Source of the DNA: an uncultured Bacteroidales bacterium
Lineage (GTDB): Bacteria; Bacteroidota; Bacteroidia; Bacteroidales; UBA932
Direction: 5' to 3'
Length of the DNA: 50,184 bases
NCBI GenBank assembly: GCA_944322715.1
Contig: CALUPT010000018.1
Location: 1 to 50,184 of the forward strand
Shown: one piece after another, positions 16,476 through 25,780 of the stretch
Numbering within the stretch: the stretch's first letter is position 1
Layout of the letters: every line of letters starts with the position of its first letter
The notes under the pieces: generated by a model
Databases searched by the model: none
What the model was told of the DNA's origin: nothing
Seen by the model: only the letters and a program-made list of their open reading frames with translations
Program-made: the position numbers and the translations under genes

Positions 16476-17843
16476 TCACCCCTTGAAAAGGGAACGGCAG
16501 AGAGCTGGGACATCCGCCACCCTGACCACCTCTATCCCTCCGGGCATGTTATCGGCTGCACCGAACGATGACACATAGATCTTCCTGAACCCGAGCCTCC
16601 GGGCCTCCAGCGTCCTTCTGTCCGTCTGCGCCACAGGGCGTATCTCACCGCTCAATCCGACTTCCGCCGCAAAGCATATATCGGACGGTATCGCAAAATC
16701 GAAATTGGAGGAAAGGACGGCACAGATCACCGCCAGATCACATGCGGGGTCAGCCACCCTCAGTCCGCCTGCCATGTTCAGGAACACATCCTTCACTCCC
16801 AACTTGAATCCCGCCCTCTTCTCGAGCACTGCAAGCAGCATGTTCAGCCTCCGCACATCGAAGCCCGTAGCCGAGCGCTGGGGAGTCCCGTAGGCCGCCG
16901 TACTCACGAGAGACTGCACTTCTATGAGAAAAGGCCTTGTCCCATCGAGCATGGCCCCTACCGCAACTCCGCTCAGGTTCTCCCCGTGCATCGGAATCAG
17001 CATTTCGGATGGGTTGCTCACCTCCCTGAGCCCTTTGCCGGTCATTTCGAATACGGCGAGTTCCGAAGTGGAGCCGAAACGGTTCTTGATACTCCTCAGA
17101 AGCCTGTATGCTCCCCTGTTGTCCCCTTCGAACTGCAGCACGACATCCACGATATGTTCCAGAATCTTCGGCCCCGCTATGCTCCCCTCCTTGGTGATAT
17201 GGCCGATAAGGATGACAGGCACCCCGGTCTCCTTTGCAAACCGCAGCAGCTGGGCTGCGGTCTCCTTTATCTGCGAAACGGAACCGGGCGAAGACTCCAC
17301 GTTCTGCGAATACATGGTCTGGACGGAATCCACCACCATCAGATCCGGCATTATGTTCCTTGCCTCCGCTATGATGTTCTCCATCAGCGTCTCGCTATAT
17401 ATCAGACAGTTGCTGTCATCTCCCCCTATCCTTGCCGCCCTGAGCTTGACCTGCCTCGTACTTTCCTCCCCTGTCACATAGAGAGTCTTCATCCCTGGAC
17501 ACGCAAGAGGTATCTGCAGGGAGAGGGTGGACTTGCCGATGCCCGGTTCTCCGCCGACAAGCACCAAAGAGCCTTCCACTATGCCGCCTCCCAGCACCCT
17601 GTCGAGTTCGGCATTATTCAGCGAACGGCGGTTTTCCACGGAAGAGTCTATCGCGGCCAACGGAACCGGCCTGCTTCCCGTACCGGGGACCTGCTGATCC
17701 CGTACGGATGACTTCTTCCCTGTCGCCACGGTCTCCTCTACCATAGTATTCCATTCCCCGCACGCAGGACACTTTCCCATCCATTTCGGACTCTCGTTTC
17801 CGCACGATGTACAGAACCACACGGTCTTCACCTTGTTTGCCAT
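16476..17843 (-). CDS. radA: DNA repair protein RadA
   Basis: This 455-residue RecA-like helicase helps branch migration during recombinational repair. A four-cysteine zinc finger (C11, C14, C25, C28) is followed by Walker A GGEPGIGKST (97-106), Walker B VVDSVQT, the RadA-specific KNRFG motif (253-257) and a Lon-protease-like C-terminal domain, in the canonical order and length. I chose the ATG at 17843 because it starts the zinc finger region as in relatives; the longer reading frame to 17951 adds nothing recognisable. It is probably cotranscribed with the metallophosphoesterase gene upstream. Confidence 0.95.
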   Translation of the reverse strand: MANKVKTVWFCTSCGNESPKWMGKCPACGEWNTMVEETVATGKKSSVRDQQVPGTGSRPVPLAAIDSSVENRRSLNNAELDRVLGGGIVEGSLVLVGGEPGIGKSTLSLQIPLACPGMKTLYVTGEESTRQVKLRAARIGGDDSNCLIYSETLMENIIAEARNIMPDLMVVDSVQTMYSQNVESSPGSVSQIKETAAQLLRFAKETGVPVILIGHITKEGSIAGPKILEHIVDVVLQFEGDNRGAYRLLRSIKNRFGSTSELAVFEMTGKGLREVSNPSEMLIPMHGENLSGVAVGAMLDGTRPFLIEVQSLVSTAAYGTPQRSATGFDVRRLNMLLAVLEKRAGFKLGVKDVFLNMAGGLRVADPACDLAVICAVLSSNFDFAIPSDICFAAEVGLSGEIRPVAQTDRRTLEARRLGFRKIYVSSFGAADNMPGGIEVVRVADVPALCRSLFKG

Positions 17844-17889
17844 AGCATTGTCTTTTTCTAACCGAAAGATATGTCTCCACTGCCCGCCG

Positions 17890-18393
17890 TCAAAGCGCTG
17901 CAAGTTTCTTTCCGAGTTTCCAGACTTCCATGTCATGTATCCTGCCATCATCGATATGGAACCTGAGGGCGGTCCTCTCCGTATGGAAACCGTACTGGCC
18001 AGCCGCTCCCGGATTCATGACCATGAAGCCTCTTTTCGCATCGTTCATCACCCTGAGTATATGCGAATGGCCGCATACGAATATGTCAGGGCCGTATTCC
18101 CGTATCATGGCAAGCGCCCTGCGGTCATAATGCCCGGGATATCCGCCTATATGCGTCATCAGCACCTTCATCCCACCGCAGCCGAACACCTGGAACTGCG
18201 GATAACCGAACCTGAGTTCCTGTCCGTCGCAATTGCCGAAGACTCCTTTGAGAGGCTTGAATCCGGCAATCTTCCCGGCCGTTTCAAGCGTACCGAAATC
18301 CCCGGCGTGCCATATCTCATCGACCGGCTCCAGAAATTTCATCAGGGGTTCATCGAATGTCCCGTGCGTATCGGATATCAGTCCTATATACAT
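17890..18393 (-). CDS. YfcE/MJ0936-type metallophosphoesterase
   Basis: This 167-residue calcineurin-like phosphoesterase has metal ligands in DTH (D8, H10), GD (D32), GNCD (N54), H81 and GHSH (H109, H111), all present. YfcE-type enzymes hydrolyse phosphodiesters in vitro and their physiological substrate is generally unknown. The gene lies 39 bases after the efflux fusion gene and 46 bases before radA on the same strand, so it may be cotranscribed with either. Confidence 0.9.
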   Translation of the reverse strand: MYIGLISDTHGTFDEPLMKFLEPVDEIWHAGDFGTLETAGKIAGFKPLKGVFGNCDGQELRFGYPQFQVFGCGGMKVLMTHIGGYPGHYDRRALAMIREYGPDIFVCGHSHILRVMNDAKRGFMVMNPGAAGQYGFHTERTALRFHIDDGRIHDMEVWKLGKKLAAL

Positions 18394-18432
18394 ATTCAGT
18401 CCCGTATAGAAATATCATTTTGTCCGGAAACA

Positions 18433-21400
18433 TCATTCTCCTCCGGCCGCATCGCCGGCCGCCTGCCCTTCTGTCTGCCAGCCGCCGCCGAGGGCCTTAT
18501 AGATATTGACCACGGCTATGTACTCGTCCATCACGGCATTGCTGTACTCCACCTGAGCATCGAGATAGACCCTGTTTGCATCCAGAAGATCCAGATACCT
18601 TATGGCACCGTTTATATACTGGATATTGGTGAGATCCACATATTTGAGGGCGGCCTGCAACAGGTCGTACTTCGCATCGGTATTCTTCTGGGCCGACCTG
18701 TATGTAACAGCGGCATCATGGACTTCCCTGAAAGCCTGCATCACGGTCTTTTCATATTCTATCCGAGCCTGTTCATACTCCGCAATGGCAGCCTTGAATG
18801 CGGCTTTCCTCTTGCCGAAATGGAATACGGGGGCGGCGACAGATGCAACGGCATAATAGAAAGGAGACTTGAGCACATCAAGGAAAGAATCGCTTTCAAG
18901 ACCTCCCTGCAGACCGATTGTCAGAGTCGGGAACCGCTGCGCGCCGGCGACTCCGACTTCCGCCTCTGCCGCCTTCAGTTCCTGCTCCGCCTGTCTTATG
19001 TCAGGCCTTCTCCACAACAGGTCGGATGGAACCCCGATCGGCACTTCTTCCCTGTATGAAAGTTCATCCGAAGTCTTCGACCGTTCTATTGCGGTCGGAT
19101 ACGAGCCGGCCAGGAAGGCTATCTCGCTCTCCTTCAGGGCCACCTGCCGCTCTATATCCGGCACAAGGGCCTCCGTCGTCGCAAGTTCCACAAGAGCCTG
19201 CTGGTACGGAATCTCATCCGTAAGACCGCCGTCAAGCCTCAGTTTGGCCTGCGTGACGCCTTCCCGTCTTGTAGTCAGTGTACTGCGGACAATCTCCAGC
19301 TCGTTGTCCAAAGCCATCAGTTCGAAATATGCCGTAGCGACATCCGCTATGAGGGTCATTCTCAACGCCCTCTGCGCCTCGACACTTGCCAGGTATTCCG
19401 CCATTCTCGCCCTGCCGGCCCAGCGCAGATGACCCCACAGGTCTATCTCCCATGTCAGGGATGCCTTCGATCCTATCTCCGGATCATGCGAAGGGTCCGC
19501 CCCTCCGTAATTGTTGTACTCATCATCCGCCGCGGCATTGATGTTAAAGGATGGCCAGAGGTCGGCCCGCTGGATCCTGTAGCGGTATTCCAATTCCCTG
19601 ACCCTCTCTGCGGCGGCAAGCATGTCCTTGTTGTATTCAAGGGCCTGCCGTATCAGTTTCTGCAGCAGGGTGTCGGGATAGATTTTCCACCACTCCATGT
19701 CCGCCACGGTCAGAGAATCCGCCGGCAGCTCCATATCGAATTCCTCCGGCATGTCCAGTTCCGGCTCCGCACAGTATTTTGCAGGGGAGCATGATACGGC
19801 AAACCCGCCGAGCACGACTGCGGCGACTGTCGCCAACACCTTCCCGGAGCCGCCGTCCAATCCGCCCGAGGATTCCGCGGAAGATATCTGCCGGGCATTT
19901 CCTCCCTTTTCCGGAGACTTCCTGCCGAATTTCGCCCTCAGCCTGTATATCCATACAAAGAAGAACGGGACAAATACGATACCTGCCGTAATGGCCACAA
20001 GCATTCCGAAGAACACTCCCGTACCGATATCCTGACGGCTGGCCGATCCTGGACCTGTAGCGAACACGAGAGGAAGCATACCGAGTATGAATGCGAGGGA
20101 TGTCATCACGATCGGTCTGAAACGCAGCTGTGCAGCCACTACGGCCGCCTCCTCCACAGACCGTCCCTTCTCGACTTCCTCCTTTGCGAACTCCACGATC
20201 AGAATCGCGTTCTTGGCCACAAGCCCTACCAGCATCACGAGACCTATCTGGAAATAGATGTTGCTTTCATAACCCAGCACAAGTATCCCGAGATATGCCC
20301 CCGCAATGGCTATGGGGAGAGACAGTATCACGGCTATCGGCACTGACCAGCTCTCATACTGGGCGGCAAGGAACAGGAACACGAACAGCAGGCAAAGCCC
20401 GAGCACCAGTCCCGTCTGCCCGCTCTCCTTTTTCTCCTGATACGAAAGTCCGCTCCACTCCACTCCGACATTGGACGGAAGATGCTCATCTACAATCTCT
20501 TCAAGAATATCCATTGCCTGTCCCGAGCTGACCCCGTGGGCAGCCTCGCCGTTGATGGTAGCGGCATAATACATATTGAACCTCCTGATCGTTCCTGGGC
20601 CGGTCGTGTAGGACGTGGTCCCGAGAGCCGACACAGGCACCATCGATCCGCTGGAGCTTCTCACATAGAACAGGTTCAGGTCTGACCGGTCCCCCCTGTA
20701 CGGGGCATCGGCCTGCAGATATACCCTGTAGACCCTGTTGAACATATTGAAGTCATTGATATACACCGAACCGGTAAAGGCTTTCAATGTAGAGAAGACA
20801 TCCGACAGCGGCACACCGAGCAGCTGGGTCTTGTCCCTGTCCGCATCGAAATAGAGCTGCGGGATATCCTTCTGCATGCCAGTGGAGAGACCTGTAAGCT
20901 CCTTCCTCTGCGAAGCATAGTAGAGAAGCGTGTCAGTCGCCGCCTGCAGCTGGGCGTACGAACAGTCGCCCTTGGCCTCGAGCACCATCGAGAAACCTCC
21001 CGAGGTACCGAGTCCCGGAATGACGGCAGGAGTGCTGATATACACCTTGCTTTCAGGATAGATGGACAGGCTGTCCCTGACCATCTGCATCGTCCTGTTG
21101 ATATTCCTCTCCTTCCTCTCTTTCCACGGTTTCATTATGACCGTGATATAGCTGTTGGACTGGTTCGTCCCGATACGAGGGCTGGATCCGGAGACATCGA
21201 GCGCATATTCGACATCCGGCTGCCGCATCAGGAAATCCATAGCCCTGGCCGTGACCACCCTGGTCCTTTCAAGCGTAGCCCCGACAGGAAGTTCAAGCTC
21301 CACCGTGAAATACCCCTGGTCCTCCTGAGGCATGAAGCTCTGAGGTACAAGCTGCGACATCACCCATATACCTATACAGGCCACTCCGAAGATGGCGAAC

Positions 21401-23016
21401 ATACGTGGAAGATGCCTCAGGCTTGCCCGTACCATACGGGCATAGAAAGAATTGCCGGCAGCCAGACCTTCGTTTATCTTACGGAAGATTATGTTCTTTT
21501 TCTCTCCCTCTATATGAGGCTTGAGGAATTTGGAGCACATCACAGGACTGAGGGTCAGGGCCACTATCGTGGAAATGATCACAGACACGGCGATAGTGAT
21601 AGTGAACTGGCGGAAAAGCTGCCCTGTGATTCCCGAGAGGAAGCTCACCGGCACAAACACGGCGCACAGCACCAGGGACATCGCCACAAGCGCTCCCCCG
21701 ATCCCGCTCATCGCCTTCTTCGTCGCCTCGTACGGAGACAGGTGTTCCTCGGTCATTATCCTGTCCACATTCTCCACGACCACTATGGCATCATCCACCA
21801 CGATACCTATCGCAAGGATGAGCCCGAGCAGAGTCATCATATTCAGGGAGAACCCGAACACAAGCATGACTCCGAACGTCCCTATCAGGGATATCGGGAC
21901 CGCTATCGCCGGGATCAAGGTCGCCCTCCAGCTCTGCAGGGACAGGAAGACCACCAGAATCACCAGCAGCAGCGCCTCGAAAAGCGTCCTGTAGACATGG
22001 TGTATGGATTCGGATATATACGTGGTCATGTCGAAAGGGATATTGTAGGATATCCCCTCCGGGAACCCGGCGGCTATCTCCTCCATTGTTGTCCTGACGT
22101 TTTCCGCCACCTCCATTGCATTGGCCCCTGGAAGCATGTAGACATTCATCACCGCGGCATTGCCTCCGTTGATACCGCTCTCGGTATTGTAGGACTGCGC
22201 TTCGAGAGACACCCTTGCCACATCCTTCAGCCTTATGATGGCCCCGTCATCGCTCGCCCTGATGACTATGTTCTCGAACTCGCTGACCGAAGACAGACGG
22301 CCTGTAGCCGTGATCGGGACAGAGATATCCACTCCATCTATAGGCTGCTGCCCGAGCACACCGGCCGCAGATTCCCTGTTCTGATCCCGCAGGGCCTTCT
22401 GCAGGTCCTGCACGGTCAGCCCGAGGGACGCGAGCTTGTCCGGCTGCACCCATATCTGCATGGCATAGTAACGGCTGCCGACATTGGACACACGGCCTAC
22501 GCCGGGCACCCTGCGGAGCATGTCCAGCACGTTCAGCGTGGCGAAGTTGCTCAGATATATCTCATCGAACTTCTCGTCATCGGACAGGATGGTGACGGTC
22601 ATCAGCCGGCTCGATGCCTGTTTCTGGACGGAAATCCCGTTCTGCACCACTTCGGCAGGGAGACGCGCCTCCGCCTCCTTAACCCTGTTCTGTACCTCCA
22701 CGGCTGCTATGTCCGGATTGGTAGATATGTCGAAAGTCAACGTGGCTGAAAAACTTCCCGAATTGGAGTTGGTGGACTCCATATACAGCATGCCCGGAGT
22801 ACCGTTCAGTTCCTGCTCTATCGGAGTGGCCACCGCCTGTGCGACCGCCGTGGCGCTCGCCCCCGGATAAGACGCGGAGACAGTCACCACGGGCGGGACT
22901 ATCTGCGGATACTGGTCCACAGGAAGCTGGACCAGACCGATAATGCCCACAATGACTATCAGTGCTGAAATTACCGCCGAGAATACCGGTCTGTCTATAA
23001 AAAAATCAGATTTCAT
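18433..23016 (-). CDS. RND efflux pump fused to an outer-membrane factor
   Basis: This 1,527-residue protein joins two usually separate efflux components. Residues 1 to about 1025 are an HAE1 (AcrB/MexB-type) RND pump with the proton-relay aspartates D408 and D409 in GIVVDDAIVVVEN and the conserved lysine in VGLVAKNAILIVEF. A glycine/serine-rich linker (about 1025-1058) leads to a second signal-like hydrophobic segment (1059-1075) and a lipobox-like AVSC with Cys1076. The remaining 452 residues are a NodT/OprM-type outer-membrane factor (DLLWRRPDIRQAEQEL and LDLLDANRVYLDAQ are diagnostic). Both halves look complete. The start MKSDFFIDRPVF fits RND proteins; an upstream ATG at 23037 overlaps the adaptor stop codon. 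The reading frame is open throughout. Confidence 0.88.
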   Translation of the reverse strand: MKSDFFIDRPVFSAVISALIVIVGIIGLVQLPVDQYPQIVPPVVTVSASYPGASATAVAQAVATPIEQELNGTPGMLYMESTNSNSGSFSATLTFDISTNPDIAAVEVQNRVKEAEARLPAEVVQNGISVQKQASSRLMTVTILSDDEKFDEIYLSNFATLNVLDMLRRVPGVGRVSNVGSRYYAMQIWVQPDKLASLGLTVQDLQKALRDQNRESAAGVLGQQPIDGVDISVPITATGRLSSVSEFENIVIRASDDGAIIRLKDVARVSLEAQSYNTESGINGGNAAVMNVYMLPGANAMEVAENVRTTMEEIAAGFPEGISYNIPFDMTTYISESIHHVYRTLFEALLLVILVVFLSLQSWRATLIPAIAVPISLIGTFGVMLVFGFSLNMMTLLGLILAIGIVVDDAIVVVENVDRIMTEEHLSPYEATKKAMSGIGGALVAMSLVLCAVFVPVSFLSGITGQLFRQFTITIAVSVIISTIVALTLSPVMCSKFLKPHIEGEKKNIIFRKINEGLAAGNSFYARMVRASLRHLPRMFAIFGVACIGIWVMSQLVPQSFMPQEDQGYFTVELELPVGATLERTRVVTARAMDFLMRQPDVEYALDVSGSSPRIGTNQSNSYITVIMKPWKERKERNINRTMQMVRDSLSIYPESKVYISTPAVIPGLGTSGGFSMVLEAKGDCSYAQLQAATDTLLYYASQRKELTGLSTGMQKDIPQLYFDADRDKTQLLGVPLSDVFSTLKAFTGSVYINDFNMFNRVYRVYLQADAPYRGDRSDLNLFYVRSSSGSMVPVSALGTTSYTTGPGTIRRFNMYYAATINGEAAHGVSSGQAMDILEEIVDEHLPSNVGVEWSGLSYQEKKESGQTGLVLGLCLLFVFLFLAAQYESWSVPIAVILSLPIAIAGAYLGILVLGYESNIYFQIGLVMLVGLVAKNAILIVEFAKEEVEKGRSVEEAAVVAAQLRFRPIVMTSLAFILGMLPLVFATGPGSASRQDIGTGVFFGMLVAITAGIVFVPFFFVWIYRLRAKFGRKSPEKGGNARQISSAESSGGLDGGSGKVLATVAAVVLGGFAVSCSPAKYCAEPELDMPEEFDMELPADSLTVADMEWWKIYPDTLLQKLIRQALEYNKDMLAAAERVRELEYRYRIQRADLWPSFNINAAADDEYNNYGGADPSHDPEIGSKASLTWEIDLWGHLRWAGRARMAEYLASVEAQRALRMTLIADVATAYFELMALDNELEIVRSTLTTRREGVTQAKLRLDGGLTDEIPYQQALVELATTEALVPDIERQVALKESEIAFLAGSYPTAIERSKTSDELSYREEVPIGVPSDLLWRRPDIRQAEQELKAAEAEVGVAGAQRFPTLTIGLQGGLESDSFLDVLKSPFYYAVASVAAPVFHFGKRKAAFKAAIAEYEQARIEYEKTVMQAFREVHDAAVTYRSAQKNTDAKYDLLQAALKYVDLTNIQYINGAIRYLDLLDANRVYLDAQVEYSNAVMDEYIAVVNIYKALGGGWQTEGQAAGDAAGGE

Positions 23017-23033
23017 ATTATTGTCAATCAATA

Positions 23034-24248
23034 TCAATATGCGCTGCGGGCCGGCATGCCGTGGGTAAGCTTGTGATACCCTTCCACGACAATGCTTTCT
23101 CCCGGACGCAATCCCCTCTCCACGACAGTATCGTTCCCGCTTTCAGGCCCGAGTTCGATGAAACGCTTTTCGGCGATGCCATCCGGACGCAGCACCCATA
23201 TATATGCTGCGCTCTTCTCTATGACTATCGCCTTTGTAGGTACCACCACGGCGTTTTCAAGCACGTTGAGCAGCATGGTGACATTGGTGAACTGTCCCGG
23301 CAGAAGCTCCCTGTCAGGATTCGGCATTTCCGCCCTCACGAGGAAAGTCCCGGTCTTCGAGTCGACCTGGGGGTCTGCGAAATCCACATATCCCTTGTAC
23401 TTGTATACCGACTTGTCCGCAAGGGTAATGGTCACGTAAGGGTCGAATTTCCCTGTCGAGTCGGACTGGCCTATATTGACATTGGTGGACTTGCTCCTCT
23501 GATAGTCGAGATCGGTCATCTTGAACTCCACCAGCACGGTATCGCTCTTGACCACGGTTGTCAGAAGAGACTGCGACCCGGGACCTACAAGGGTCCCTAT
23601 ATCCACATTGCTTTCGCTGACATATCCGCTTATCGGAGAACGGACGGTAGTATAGCTCAATGCGAGTTCATCCTGTTTCAGATCAGCCTCGCTCATCCCG
23701 ACATCCGCCACCGCACTCTCATACGATGCGACCGCATTGTCCATATCCAGCTGGCTGGCGGCTTTCTGGTCATACAGAGGACGGATCCTGTCCAGATCCC
23801 TTTCCGCCTTGAGGGCAAGGGCCCTGTTCTTCTGCAGCAGGGACTTCGCCTTCTCGACCTTGGCCTCATACTGGCTCGGGTCTATTATGAACAGCACCTG
23901 GTCCTTCTTTACATACGACCCCTCTTCGAAGAGCATTTTCTCCAGATAGCCCTCCACACGGGCACGGACCTCGACGAAAAGCTGGGCGCGGATACTTCCC
24001 GGATATTCCCCGTAGATCTCCACATCCCTCAGAGTCACCATCCGGGTCTCCACAATCGGGGGTACCGGTGCGACAGGACGCTCCCTGGTCAGCAGCACCA
24101 CCGTCACCGCACATGCGGCCAGCACCACTGCCACAATGAGCCAGTGCCACCATTTCAAGGTCTTCAGGGCATCTCCCGTCTTCAAGCCCGTATCCTTGAC
24201 TTTCCTTGCAGTCTCACTCATCCTGCCGACAATTTCTTCCTTTTTCAT
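23034..24248 (-). CDS. RND efflux periplasmic adaptor (membrane fusion protein, AcrA/MexA type)
   Basis: This 404-residue adaptor links the RND pump to the outer-membrane channel. A membrane anchor spans about residues 33-53 instead of the lipobox used by AcrA. The lipoyl/hairpin region follows (GSIRAQLFVEVRARVEGYLE, then the coiled coil around LLQKNRALALKAERDLDRIRPL, then SPISGYVSESNVDIGTLV), and then the beta-barrel and membrane-proximal domains (LLPGQFTNVTM, VVVPTKAIV). I chose the ATG at 24248, since the longer frame would run into the upstream tRNA gene. It is the first gene of the efflux operon; the pump-channel fusion starts 17 bases after its stop. Confidence 0.92.
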   Translation of the reverse strand: MKKEEIVGRMSETARKVKDTGLKTGDALKTLKWWHWLIVAVVLAACAVTVVLLTRERPVAPVPPIVETRMVTLRDVEIYGEYPGSIRAQLFVEVRARVEGYLEKMLFEEGSYVKKDQVLFIIDPSQYEAKVEKAKSLLQKNRALALKAERDLDRIRPLYDQKAASQLDMDNAVASYESAVADVGMSEADLKQDELALSYTTVRSPISGYVSESNVDIGTLVGPGSQSLLTTVVKSDTVLVEFKMTDLDYQRSKSTNVNIGQSDSTGKFDPYVTITLADKSVYKYKGYVDFADPQVDSKTGTFLVRAEMPNPDRELLPGQFTNVTMLLNVLENAVVVPTKAIVIEKSAAYIWVLRPDGIAEKRFIELGPESGNDTVVERGLRPGESIVVEGYHKLTHGMPARSAY

Positions 24249-24295
24249 ATACAATCCTTTCAAAGCCCTGTACGGGCATACAACTAACCAGACTT

Positions 24296-24325
24296 CAAAA
24301 ATACGCAGAAAATCGGTACAGACAA
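24296..24325 (-). promoter_or_regulatory. Promoter of the efflux operon
   Basis: On the minus strand, TTG (24325-24323), a 19-base spacer and a perfect -7 box TATTTTTG (24303-24296). The leader is about 40 bases. No repressor gene or clear operator lies beside it. Confidence 0.65.
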
Positions 24326-24380
24326 CCTTTTCGGCGACATAAAAGACAAAAAAGAAAATATCCGGTCCCGTAAAAAGAAA

Positions 24381-24409
24381 GACAGAGACCGGAAAAACCG
24401 GTCTCTGTC
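24381..24409 (-). terminator. Intrinsic terminator after tRNA-Leu(GAG)
   Basis: GACAGAGACCGG and CCGGTCTCTGTC form a perfect 12-base stem with a five-base loop. On the minus strand it is followed by TTTCTTTTTA. It lies seven bases after the tRNA and insulates the efflux promoter. Confidence 0.85.
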
Positions 24410-24415
24410 GCCGTG

Positions 24416-24498
24416 TGCGGATGGCGAGACTCGAACTCGCACAGGAAAACTCCCACCACCCCCTCAAAGTGGCGCGTCTACCATTTCGCCACATCCGC
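24416..24498 (-). tRNA. tRNA-Leu (anticodon GAG)
   Basis: The 83-base class II tRNA has acceptor stem GCGGATG/CATCCGC, a D arm with AAATGGTAGAC, an anticodon loop TTGAGGG giving GAG between CCACT and GGTGG, a variable arm and T arm GTTCGAGT. There is no encoded CCA. Confidence 0.94.
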
Positions 24499-24609
24499 TT
24501 GAATCGGGACTGCAAAGATAGACATTAAAAATATTTTCACAAAAATTTTTTGACTTTTTGATACATTTTCCCGGACCGGATTCCGCCGCATTGCCACCGG
24601 AGGCACCCG

Positions 24610-25074
24610 CTATTCGATCTTTTCCCAAATGACGGTCTGCGAAAAACCCAGAAGAGACCCTTTTAGCCTGAACCTGCCGTCTTCTCCGAAAAAGCATGTC
24701 GCATTGGCCCTGATACCCCTCGTCGGATCATATACCTTGCCGCCATCCCAGCGATGCTTCGCCTTGTTGTATTCCAGTCCGGTTATAAGGACGATACTGT
24801 CGCACGGGACATTCCTCAGTCTCTTGTCCGGATTCTTCTCATCCCTCCTGACATTGCCGTCGGCATCCCTGCAGTCTTTCACCCAGACGGTCTGTGCCCT
24901 GTATGTCCCATCCGCCTCCTTTGTGAACCTCACCTTGCTCTCCTCCCCATCATACGAAACATAATACAAGCCTACTATATTGTCCGCCTGAGAATTGAGA
25001 GACTGCTGTCCGGATACGGGCAAGGCAGACAAGACCGCGAAAAACAATGCCGCAGAAAACAAAATACGTCTCAT
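24610..25074 (-). CDS. DUF2147 family exported protein
   Basis: This 154-residue protein has a signal peptide of about 22 residues, followed by a DUF2147 domain recognisable from SKVRFTKEADGTYRAQTVWVK-like spacing (about 46-66), KNPDKRLRNVP, WDGGKVYDPTRG and the closing LLGFSQTVIWEKI. DUF2147 proteins are secreted beta-barrel-like proteins of unknown function. The gene is transcribed towards the tRNA-Leu gene and away from rpsP. Confidence 0.85.
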   Translation of the reverse strand: MRRILFSAALFFAVLSALPVSGQQSLNSQADNIVGLYYVSYDGEESKVRFTKEADGTYRAQTVWVKDCRDADGNVRRDEKNPDKRLRNVPCDSIVLITGLEYNKAKHRWDGGKVYDPTRGIRANATCFFGEDGRFRLKGSLLGFSQTVIWEKIE

Positions 25075-25132
25075 AATGCTCTGTTTAAGAATCTTTTTCC
25101 GGAAAAATATCCTGTTTGTAAAATATTTTCCG

Positions 25133-25140
25133 TATCTTTG
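25133..25140 (+). promoter_or_regulatory. Promoter of rpsP-rimM
   Basis: TATCTTTG is a perfect -7 box. The -33 match is poor. Transcription should start near 25147, immediately at the leader hairpin. Confidence 0.45.
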
Positions 25141-25144
25141 CGCG

Positions 25145-25165
25145 CTTTTCCTCGGGTAGGAAAAG
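25145..25165 (+). promoter_or_regulatory. Hairpin in the rpsP leader
   Basis: CTTTTCCT (25145-25152) and AGGAAAAG (25158-25165) form a perfect 8-base stem around CGGGT, right at the predicted 5' end of the rpsP messenger RNA and 39 bases before the ATG. It could be a stabilising 5' hairpin or part of an autoregulatory S16 site. Confidence 0.5.
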
Positions 25166-25204
25166 ACAGGTAAATTTATTAATTTTTATTAAAACAGATT
25201 CACA

Positions 25205-25780
25205 ATGGCTGTTAAAATCCGTCTTCAGCGCCACGGAAAGAAGAATTTCGCATTCTTCCACATTGTCGTGGCCGACACTCGCGCACCTCGCGATGGCCGC
25301 TTTATCGAGCAGCTGGGTTCCTACAACCCGAACACCAATCCTGCAACTATCGTGCTCAACGCAGAAAGAGCCCTTGCATGGCTCAATGTAGGAGCACAGA
25401 TGACTCTGGTTACACGCCGTATCCTTTCATACGAGGGTGTACTCCTCCGCAAGCATCTCCAGGGCGGAGTAGCGAAGGGTGCCCTCACACAGGAGCAGGC
25501 AGACCAGAAGTTCAACGCATGGAAGGCCGAAAGGGATGCCAAGATCGAAGCCAAGAAGGCCGGTCTCAGCAAGGAAGCCGCAGAAAAGGCAAAGACTGCC
25601 GAAGCTGCCGAGGCAAAGGTAAATGCCGCAAGGGCAGAAGCGATCGCCAAGAAGAAAGCCGAGGCTGAGGAAGCTGCAAGGGCTGCCGCAGAAGCCGCCG
25701 CTGCAGAGAAGGCTGCACAGGAAGCTGCCGCCGCTGAGGCCGGGTCCGCAGAGGCTCCGGCAGAGAACACGGAGGCGTAA
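25205..25780 (+). CDS. rpsP: 30S ribosomal protein S16 with alanine-rich C-terminal extension
   Basis: Residues 1-80 are a standard S16 ([39 protein letters not shown]). S16 binds 16S rRNA and assists 30S assembly. The protein continues to 191 residues with a lysine, alanine and glutamate-rich tail (about 100-191) predicted to be a long helix. E. coli S16 has 82 residues, but long tails are usual in Bacteroidota. The gene overlaps rimM by one base (TAATG), so the two are translationally coupled. Confidence 0.97.
   Translation: MAVKIRLQRHGKKNFAFFHIVVADTRAPRDGRFIEQLGSYNPNTNPATIVLNAERALAWLNVGAQMTLVTRRILSYEGVLLRKHLQGGVAKGALTQEQADQKFNAWKAERDAKIEAKKAGLSKEAAEKAKTAEAAEAKVNAARAEAIAKKKAEAEEAARAAAEAAAAEKAAQEAAAAEAGSAEAPAENTEA

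Noticed and set aside
19710..19930. Sequencing frameshift or hidden separate start explaining the pump-channel fusion
   Set aside because: The frame is continuous, the linker is compositionally ordinary, and the ATG preceded by AGGGAGGAA near 19898 opens another frame without a signal peptide. It remains the first thing to test.
21412..22749. Long plus-strand frame (445 codons) antisense to the RND pump
   Set aside because: It mirrors the GC-rich codon structure of the pump gene; the predicted protein is histidine/arginine-rich with no recognisable domain.
23017..23030. ATTGATTGACAATA before the RND gene as a fourth copy of the promoter module
   Set aside because: There is no -7 box at the right distance and the sequence lies between two tightly linked genes of one operon.
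23061..24287. Plus-strand 408-codon frame antisense to the efflux adaptor
   Set aside because: It is a shadow of the adaptor gene, rich in histidine, and extends across its promoter.
25172..25185. AAATTTATTAATTT before rpsP as a further copy of the promoter module
   Set aside because: Only the AT-rich spacer is shared, in the opposite orientation, and the TTGATTGRCAATA part is missing.
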